Origin: Oligoflexus tunisiensis
Lineage (GTDB): Bacteria > Bdellovibrionota_B > Oligoflexia > Oligoflexales > Oligoflexaceae
Length of the DNA: 64,000 bases
Assembly: GCF_001748245.1 (NCBI RefSeq)
Contig: NZ_BDFO01000001.1
Location: 2,874,471-2,938,470 of the forward strand
Direction of reading: 5' to 3'
The translations under genes were made by a program, and so were the position numbers. Position 1 is the first letter of the stretch; every line of letters starts with the position of its first letter. Below the pieces are notes generated by a model. The model saw nothing but the letters and a program-made list of their open reading frames with translations. It had not been told where the DNA came from and searched no databases. Positions 58,778-64,000 of the stretch are shown here, one piece after another.

Positions 58778-59629
58778 ATGAAATTGACATTGACCACCTG
58801 TGCCATGGTACTGGCTGTGTTGAGCCCGGCCGCGTTTTCTGCGCAGAAAAATTGCCAGATTACCTTTGAATACAATAGCGCCCGGGTCGATGCCAGGGCC
58901 CTTGACGTGTGCGTGGATATCCTGGATCTGAAGTCCGGTGACAGGCTCCGCGTCGATGCCTTTGCCTCGAAAGAAGGGGCGTCCGCTCACAATTTGAAAC
59001 TGTCGCAGCAGCGGGCCAGGGCCGTTACAAACGCCTTGAAAAAGCGCGTGAAAGGTCTGGATGTCAAGGCCAGGGGGTACGGCGAGCGGGATTTCGAAAG
59101 TCGCGTGGCGATCCTGATCACCGGGGCAGAAGACGAAACCGGTGAACCAATTCCGGGTACCCGCGTAGCCGCGCTCGGCACCAGTGATGCGATCGCGACC
59201 CGAACCGCCACGACCTCGGGGACCCAGGGACGCTGGCGAGCCGCTCTACGCAGTGGTTTCGATACCACGCGGATTGAAGATCGCGCCGAATATTTTGCGC
59301 CGGGACTCGATGTTGCCTATGTGCCCGCCGTCCATCCCAATGTTCGTCTGGAAGCGGGTGTGCTGGCCAGCCTTTACGCTGAAGGCAACCGCAACCGTCT
59401 GGGCTCCTGGCACTTCGCTCCGATGGCTGGCTATCAGAACGCCGGTTATGTCGCCGGTGTGCGCGGACTGGCCGGTGTGGTTCATAGCTATGAAACAGAC
59501 AGGAACTTCACCGACACGGGCGCGGAACTACGCCTGGGTGTGGAGCGGGATCAGTGGTCCCTGTTCGTTGGCGCCGGTCGCAGCAGCACGCTGGATCGTT
59601 TCGGGATGGATTTTGGCGTGCGGTTCTAA
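58778..59629 (+). CDS. OmpA-like domain fused to a C-terminal beta-barrel
   Basis: 283 residues from ATG 58778, five bases after GGAGGAG. Signal peptide 'MKLTLTTCAMVLAVLSPAAF' then Ser-Ala. Residues ~25-115 resemble an OmpA/MotB peptidoglycan-binding domain: 'ITFEYNSARVDARALDVCVD', 'RLRVDAFASKEGASAHNLKL' and 'SQQRARAVTNALKKR'. The remainder is a small barrel with aromatic girdles ('GSWHFAPMAGYQNAGYVAGV'), ending in Phe ('DFGVRF'). In standard OmpA the barrel precedes the peptidoglycan-binding part; here the order is reversed. Anchoring role inferred. Confidence 0.78.
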   Translation: MKLTLTTCAMVLAVLSPAAFSAQKNCQITFEYNSARVDARALDVCVDILDLKSGDRLRVDAFASKEGASAHNLKLSQQRARAVTNALKKRVKGLDVKARGYGERDFESRVAILITGAEDETGEPIPGTRVAALGTSDAIATRTATTSGTQGRWRAALRSGFDTTRIEDRAEYFAPGLDVAYVPAVHPNVRLEAGVLASLYAEGNRNRLGSWHFAPMAGYQNAGYVAGVRGLAGVVHSYETDRNFTDTGAELRLGVERDQWSLFVGAGRSSTLDRFGMDFGVRF

Positions 59630-59640
59630 GAGCCCACAGG

Positions 59641-59657
59641 TCGGCCCACGCGGCCGA
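59641..59657. terminator. Hairpin between convergent genes
   Basis: TCGGCC (59641-59646) pairs with GGCCGA (59652-59657), loop 5 nt. No T run. It may end either transcript. Confidence 0.35.
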
Positions 59658-59667
59658 TCCGCGTCGT

Positions 59668-60870
59668 TCAAAAAAAGCACCAGCCTTCGCCGCGATAGGT
59701 TTTCACCACCTGTTCGACCTTGCCGCCCCGCAGAAGATGAACTTCATTGAATCGTTCCAACAACTCCCCGGCCTTGGCATGGCGAAAGAAAATCGGCTGA
59801 CCGAGCTGCAGCTCCTCGGGCGCGCGCAGCGAGGTTTGCACTTCCCCGGCTCCCAGAATTTTAAAGAGGGTCAAGCCACCTGGCATGAAAGGCTGCGGCT
59901 GCTTGTCGACGTGAATCGGTCCGGATGCGATGTAACCGCCACCGCTGCAGGCATAGATGTGCGGCCGCGCCTGGCGCACCACAGGCAGAACAAAGCCGGC
60001 CGCCGGTGCATATTTAAAATCACGAAAGTGATCAAAGAGCGTAGGACTGTAAAGACCGGAGCCCACCGTGATCTCGGTGACACTGGGATCCCGCCGCGTG
60101 ACATCCACACTGCCGGTGCCTCCGCCATTCACGAAACTGAGGGGGAACCCGGCTTTGCGCAGAAATTCGACGGTTTCCACCCGCCGGGCAAACGCCTCCT
60201 TCGCCGATCGTTTCTTCAGGAAGCGTACAAAGAGGCTGTAAATTTTGGAATGCGGCAGATGATCCGGCACACCTGCAATCTGTCCTTCATAGCCCATAAG
60301 CCCTTCCAGCTGCAGGAGATGGCACTGCCGCAGCGTGTCGAGGAGAGGCACAAGATCCTTGGGCTGCCTTAAAGGCGAACGGAAAACACCAAAATGAAGG
60401 AGTGGAAAATGCGTGGAGAGATCGAGGTCCACGCAAACGGAAATGGTGGTCACCCCGGCTTCCGCGTGCTTTTGCAAGAGCCGGAGCTGATCGGGATGAT
60501 CGACCATGAATATGATGCGCTTGCCGGTTTGGATGGATGGCAGGCAGGCTTTGATATCGCGTGGCTCCATGGTCGGATAGGCGATGAGAAGATCATTGAA
60601 CCCGGCCTCGGCCAGCAGCGCGGCTTCGGCGGCCGAGTAGGTCATCAGTCCGCGGAATCCCGGATAGCGTTTGAGCACATAACGCAGAAGGGAAACACAA
60701 CGCAGCGACTTGGTGGCCAGACGCAAGGGATAGGGACCTGCTCTTTGGCACAGAGCCTGGGCATTGGCATCCAGGAGGTCCATATCAATATAGGCCAGCG
60801 GCAAGGGTTGCCCTTGAATGGCCGACACGTAAGTCTCATAACGGGGCGGATTGGCTGTTGCGGTTGCCAT
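59668..60870 (-). CDS. PLP-dependent amino-acid aldolase/deaminase-like enzyme (alanine-racemase fold)
   Basis: 400 residues from ATG 60870, six bases after AAGGA. Alanine-racemase N-fold: strand 'LPLAYIDMDLLDANAQAL', Lys in 'PLRLATKSLRCVSLLRYVL' for PLP, 'GLMTYSAAEAALLAEAGFND', 'VCVDLDLS' and 'LMGYEGQIAGVP'. 'VNGGGTGSVDV' binds PLP phosphate. The D-threonine-aldolase-like C-domain with a likely metal site contains 'IYACSGGGYIASGP'. D-amino-acid aldolase or deaminase activity is known for the family; the substrate is not clear. It is divergent from an aldonolactone oxidase gene, a pairing familiar from other bacteria. Confidence 0.82.
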   Translation of the reverse strand: MATATANPPRYETYVSAIQGQPLPLAYIDMDLLDANAQALCQRAGPYPLRLATKSLRCVSLLRYVLKRYPGFRGLMTYSAAEAALLAEAGFNDLLIAYPTMEPRDIKACLPSIQTGKRIIFMVDHPDQLRLLQKHAEAGVTTISVCVDLDLSTHFPLLHFGVFRSPLRQPKDLVPLLDTLRQCHLLQLEGLMGYEGQIAGVPDHLPHSKIYSLFVRFLKKRSAKEAFARRVETVEFLRKAGFPLSFVNGGGTGSVDVTRRDPSVTEITVGSGLYSPTLFDHFRDFKYAPAAGFVLPVVRQARPHIYACSGGGYIASGPIHVDKQPQPFMPGGLTLFKILGAGEVQTSLRAPEELQLGQPIFFRHAKAGELLERFNEVHLLRGGKVEQVVKTYRGEGWCFF

Positions 60871-60962
60871 AAAAATCCTTAACAATGCGGAGCAGAAAAA
60901 AGGAATCATAATGCAGGTTCCATGCACATGGCAACGGATCGCCGGTCGCTCGGGAGGAAAAC

Positions 60963-62288
60963 GTGGCATCACCAGAGGTGTTTCGTAACTGGTCTCGTTT
61001 GGTTCAGGTCAAGCCCCAGGAGGTTTCCCGACCGCAAAGCCTTGCGGAACTGCAGAGTCTTGTCAAAAAAAGTCGCAAGGTGCGCGTGCTCGGCACAGGC
61101 CATAGCTTTAACGCCTGTGTGGCTACGCCTGATACGCTGATACATTCCGATGCATTGAATCGCGTTCTGCATCTCGATGCCGCGAAAAAACAGGTGAAAG
61201 TGGAAGCGGGCATCAAGCTCAAGGATTTGAATCCGGTTCTATGGCAGAACGGACTGGCCTTTCCCAGCCTGGGTGATATTGCGGAACAGGCGATGGGCGG
61301 TCTGGTTTCCACCGGCACACATGGAACGGGACTGCAGTGGGGTTCCTTTTCGGATGGACAGATCCTGATCGGAATGGAACTCGTGCTCGCCGACGGATCA
61401 CTGCTGGAGCTGCGTGCGGATCGTCCGGAGGATGCAACGTTTCTGGAGGCCGCGCGTCTCGGACTCGGGTGTCTTGGTGTGATCTATTCGCTGACATATC
61501 AGCTCGATGATGCGCATCATCTGGAATTCTGCAGCCGGGTCGTCCCGCAAGAGGAAGCTGCCGATCCTGCTCTTTATAAGACGCATGATCACTTCGAATA
61601 TTTTACCTTTCCTTTTCAGGATCAGGTGCTGATGCTCACCCGCGATCGCACGACCAGGACCGCGGATAAAGGCAAGCTGGGCGCCTGGTTTAATGATGTC
61701 TTCATGGAAAACTTTCTCCTGGCCACCGTGCTGCGGCTGACTTCACTTTGGCCTTCAAAAATTGCATCGGTGATGGGGCTGATGACCCATCTGGCCAGTG
61801 AAGAGCATTATGTGGGACGGGCTTATGAGGTGATGGCTTCGATTCGCCGGGTGCGATTCTTTGAAATGGAATATGCCTTCCCTCTCGATCAGATCAATGC
61901 GGCTCTGGCCGCCTATCATGATGTGAATCGTTTCTACGCCCAAAAGCAGGGAGCGGAACGCTATTATGCCAGCTTCCCCGGTGAAGTTCGCTTCCTCGGC
62001 GGTGACAAGGGTTCGATGCTGTCGCCGACGCTGGGACAGCCGACCTCCTATCTTGCGGCTCAGGTCTTTCCCTCCTTCGGTCCAGGGTTTGAACGCTACT
62101 TCCGCACCCTCGAGGAGGAGTTTAGAAAAATCAAAGGCCGCCCGCACTGGGGCAAGCTCTTTTATCGCAATCCCATGGACGTTTATCCGCGCTTTGAGGA
62201 GTGGAACCGGATTCGGCAGAGCTGGGATCCAGGCGGAAAATTCCTGAATCCCTTTGCGGAGACTCTGGTGCAGGGGCGGAATTTCTAA
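60963..62288 (+). CDS. Aldono-1,4-lactone oxidase (FAD, GulLO/ALO type)
   Basis: 441 residues from GTG 60963, after GGGAGG. The VAO-type FAD domain has 'VRVLGTGHSFNACVATPDTL', where the His-containing loop replaces flavinylation in some members. 'VEAGIKLKDLNPVLWQNGLA' and 'GGLVSTGTHGTGLQWGSFSD' follow. The C-terminal ALO domain ends 'HWGKLFYRNPMDVYPRFEEW', containing the family H-W-G-K signature. It oxidises a sugar lactone or alditol with oxygen or another acceptor. The last 4 bp overlap the convergent reductase gene. Confidence 0.9.
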   Translation: MASPEVFRNWSRLVQVKPQEVSRPQSLAELQSLVKKSRKVRVLGTGHSFNACVATPDTLIHSDALNRVLHLDAAKKQVKVEAGIKLKDLNPVLWQNGLAFPSLGDIAEQAMGGLVSTGTHGTGLQWGSFSDGQILIGMELVLADGSLLELRADRPEDATFLEAARLGLGCLGVIYSLTYQLDDAHHLEFCSRVVPQEEAADPALYKTHDHFEYFTFPFQDQVLMLTRDRTTRTADKGKLGAWFNDVFMENFLLATVLRLTSLWPSKIASVMGLMTHLASEEHYVGRAYEVMASIRRVRFFEMEYAFPLDQINAALAAYHDVNRFYAQKQGAERYYASFPGEVRFLGGDKGSMLSPTLGQPTSYLAAQVFPSFGPGFERYFRTLEEEFRKIKGRPHWGKLFYRNPMDVYPRFEEWNRIRQSWDPGGKFLNPFAETLVQGRNF

Positions 62289-63040
62289 AAGCGCAGACGC
62301 TTGAAAATAAATTCGGGCAGGTGCGTGATCACGACCATCACCCAGCGCCAGAAGCCGGGAACATAAAGCGTATCCACACGCCGATCGATGCCTTTAACGA
62401 TTCGTTTGGCGACCGTCCGCGGCTCGGCCGTCAAGGGCCCGCGTGGCAGATGCGCGGTCATCGCGGTCGCCACGATCCCTGGCTTGATGGTGAGGACATG
62501 CACCCCGCTGGTCGCAAGACGGGCCCGCAGACCCGAGGCATAGGCGGTAAGGGCGGCCTTGCTCGCACCGTAAATGAAATTGCTGGCACGGCCGCGATCC
62601 CCGGCAACACTGGAAAAAATTCCCAGAACCCCGGTTTTTTGCTGCAGAAGAAGAGGCAGGATCGCATTGCTGATGGCGATGGGGGCCTGCACGTTGACAT
62701 CAAACAGATACTCACAGGCCTGCGAATTGTTTAAAAGCCCTTCGGTGTCGCCGAGCAGGCCGGACGCGATCAGAACCACATCCAGGTGATTCACACGCTG
62801 CATGAGGAGTTCCGTCGCGGCCCGGGCTCCGCCTGCACTGCTGAGATCAGCCACGAGCGACTGCACTTCAGTGGCGCCGCGCGACTTGAGATCGCGTTCC
62901 ATATCGTTCAGCTTCTGCTTATCCCGCGCCAACAGAAAAAGTCGCGCCCGTCTCTGCGCATAAATCTGGGCCACTGCGAAGGCCATGCCCGAGCTGGCTC
63001 CGAAGATGGCAATCACGGGATCCTTGTCTGCTTCAACCAC
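62285..63040 (-). CDS. SDR reductase, DprE2-like
   Basis: 251 residues. Rossmann start 'VIAIFGASSGMAFAVAQIYA' (a GASSGxG variant with Met), 'LVADLSSAGG', catalytic 'GIFSSVAGDRGRASNFIYGA' with Ser and the Y-x-x-x-K of 'YGASKAALTAYASGL'. The C-terminal 'KPGIVATAMTAHLPRGPLTA' and membrane-seeking end 'VPGFWRWVMVVITHL' are like the decaprenylphosphoryl-2-keto-erythro-pentose reductase DprE2. The start overlaps the DprE1-like stop by 8 bp, as in the actinobacterial pair. Substrate inferred. Confidence 0.82.
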   Translation of the reverse strand: MVEADKDPVIAIFGASSGMAFAVAQIYAQRRARLFLLARDKQKLNDMERDLKSRGATEVQSLVADLSSAGGARAATELLMQRVNHLDVVLIASGLLGDTEGLLNNSQACEYLFDVNVQAPIAISNAILPLLLQQKTGVLGIFSSVAGDRGRASNFIYGASKAALTAYASGLRARLATSGVHVLTIKPGIVATAMTAHLPRGPLTAEPRTVAKRIVKGIDRRVDTLYVPGFWRWVMVVITHLPEFIFKRLRF

Positions 63041-64000
63041 GGCTCACCCTTTGCCAAAATTGTGAAGTGAACTTGGGATCGATGTGGCGACTGAATTCAC
63101 GCCACAGCGGATATCCGCTTTGAAAGAGTTCGGGGCTCATCATCGCATCCTTGGCCGGATAAAGGCGTCCGCCCGCTTTGAGGACGATGGCGTCCAGTTT
63201 TTGAAACAGGGCCTGGGACCGCTCGCCCTGATTCTGAAAATCCAGGGTCAGAGTATAGCCTTCGCGCGGAAACGAAAGCATGCCTGGCGAGCGAATATCA
63301 CCGAATTTTTTCAGGACGGCCAGGAACGAACCGAGACCGGATTGGGCTATGATATCGAAGATCCGTTTCAGTTCATCCAGACGATCGGTCGCCAGAACGA
63401 ATTGGTACTGCAAAAGACCTCGTTTGCCATAGAGCCGATTCCAATGCAGCACCTTGTCCAAAGGATAAAAGAAAGGATCGATCGGCATGCGACGCTGTTT
63501 CAGACGCTTCTGCTGCTGCTGATAGACCACTTCATTGAAGGCGCGAATGGACCAGCGATTGAGACACCATGAAGGAGCCTGAAAAGGGATGGCCAGTTTC
63601 CATTGGGCCTGGGCAGCATACTCCTCGGCCGGATGCCCATAGGGAGCATGATTGCCGCGAAAGAAAATACCGCGGCCCCGTTTCGAGCCTTGCGCCATGC
63701 AATCAATCCACGACATGGAATATTCCCAGTCGCGGGCCGATTCATCCTCCAGTGCAAAAAAATCATCGAGTCCGGTGGTACGGATCGTCTCCGTTTCCAG
63801 AAATGCGGAGGCAATGGGAATCAACTGCACGGTGCACCAGCTGATCACTCCGGTCAAACCCAGGCCGCCGATCGTGGCCGCAAAAAATTCGGGCTCGCGC
63901 CAGGGACTGCAGATGATGGTTTCCCCGTTCGAACGCAGGACTTCCATTTCCGTGACATGACAGCCGAAGGTTCCGCGTTTATGATGATTCTTGCCGTGAA
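63033..64000 (-). CDS. FAD oxidoreductase, DprE1-like (cut by right edge)
   Basis: The frame runs on through the window end, so the N-terminal FAD domain is incomplete; an in-frame ATG at 63947 is internal. The first visible residues, 'HGKNHHKRGTFGCHV', correspond to the DprE1 H-G-K-N-H-H strip by the flavin. Then 'FFAATIGGLGLTGVISWCTV', 'SMSWIDCMAQGSKRGRGIFF' and the C-domain 'RRMPIDPFFYPLDKVLHWNR'. It carries Cys in 'SWIDCMA'. DprE1 oxidises a polyprenyl-phosphoribose at C2. A sugar-epimerising role with the overlapping DprE2-like gene is likely, although this is not an actinobacterium. Confidence 0.85.
   Translation of the reverse strand, partial: HGKNHHKRGTFGCHVTEMEVLRSNGETIICSPWREPEFFAATIGGLGLTGVISWCTVQLIPIASAFLETETIRTTGLDDFFALEDESARDWEYSMSWIDCMAQGSKRGRGIFFRGNHAPYGHPAEEYAAQAQWKLAIPFQAPSWCLNRWSIRAFNEVVYQQQQKRLKQRRMPIDPFFYPLDKVLHWNRLYGKRGLLQYQFVLATDRLDELKRIFDIIAQSGLGSFLAVLKKFGDIRSPGMLSFPREGYTLTLDFQNQGERSQALFQKLDAIVLKAGGRLYPAKDAMMSPELFQSGYPLWREFSRHIDPKFTSQFWQRVSRG

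Noticed and set aside
1..64000. tRNA, rRNA, CRISPR arrays, IS elements or phage genes
   Set aside because: No T-loop/acceptor pattern, no regularly spaced repeats and no transposase or integrase motifs were seen on either strand.

Overview
The window reads as ordinary chromosome from a large-genome, flagella-era Gram-negative bacterium. Evidence for an outer membrane is direct: lpxB, FadL-like and OmpA-like beta-barrels and several lipobox proteins. Other clues are AddAB-type rather than RecBCD-type recombination nuclease, many receiver and TPR regulators, frequent TTG/GTG starts behind good Shine-Dalgarno sites, and medium-high GC by eye. Together these suggest the Bdellovibrionota/Oligoflexia or a neighbouring 'deltaproteobacterial' lineage. 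That placement is inference, because no rRNA lies in the window. No tRNA, rRNA, transposase, phage gene or CRISPR array was recognised.

Layout. 0-1.7 kb: the end of an amidohydrolase, a 44-residue membrane peptide and a decayed-looking intergenic stretch. 1.7-9 kb: a metallo-beta-lactamase/cNMP-binding fusion, a hybrid histidine kinase downstream of serS, and divergent dusB. 9.1-14.3 kb: a signalling cluster with a STAS plus zinc-ribbon protein, a TPR protein with pseudo-receivers, a Sel1/receiver protein, an OmpR-type regulator and a lone pseudo-receiver. 14.4-21 kb: an 85-residue protein and overlapping addB-addA. 21-25.2 kb: a flippase/glycosyltransferase pair, a small SpoIIAA-like protein, a ~115 bp palindrome and a lipoprotein. 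25.2-31 kb: a small barrel, an M28 peptidase with a coupled lipopeptide, a lipoprotein, an LRR protein and an XRE/TPR regulator. 31-39 kb: housekeeping genes (ddl; cmoA-cmoB; and folB, an RsmB-like methyltransferase, YkgJ, Gfo/Idh, lpxB). 39-43.2 kb: a complete ABC importer operon. 43.2-43.9 kb: a gene-free stretch rich in RNA hairpins. 43.9-50 kb: a lipoprotein, an MFS transporter, a receiver, a divergent SelO-like pseudokinase and two START-like proteins. 50-55.9 kb: a FadL-type barrel coupled to a 1528-residue lipoprotein. 56-59.6 kb: PilZ, a second TPR/pseudo-receiver protein and an OmpA-barrel fusion. 59.7-64 kb: a PLP aldolase/racemase-like enzyme, an aldonolactone oxidase, and a DprE2/DprE1-like pair cut by the right edge.

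The most interesting items are these. Two paralogous regulators lie 45 kb apart, and both carry glutamate where the phospho-acceptor aspartate of the receiver should be. The 610-residue gene at 46.8 kb keeps SelO-like active-site motifs in a diverged sequence. The giant-lipoprotein/FadL pair has no recognisable function. The hairpin-rich segment near 43.3-43.8 kb may encode small RNA. Functional calls rest on reading translated sequence and motifs; no database search was possible.
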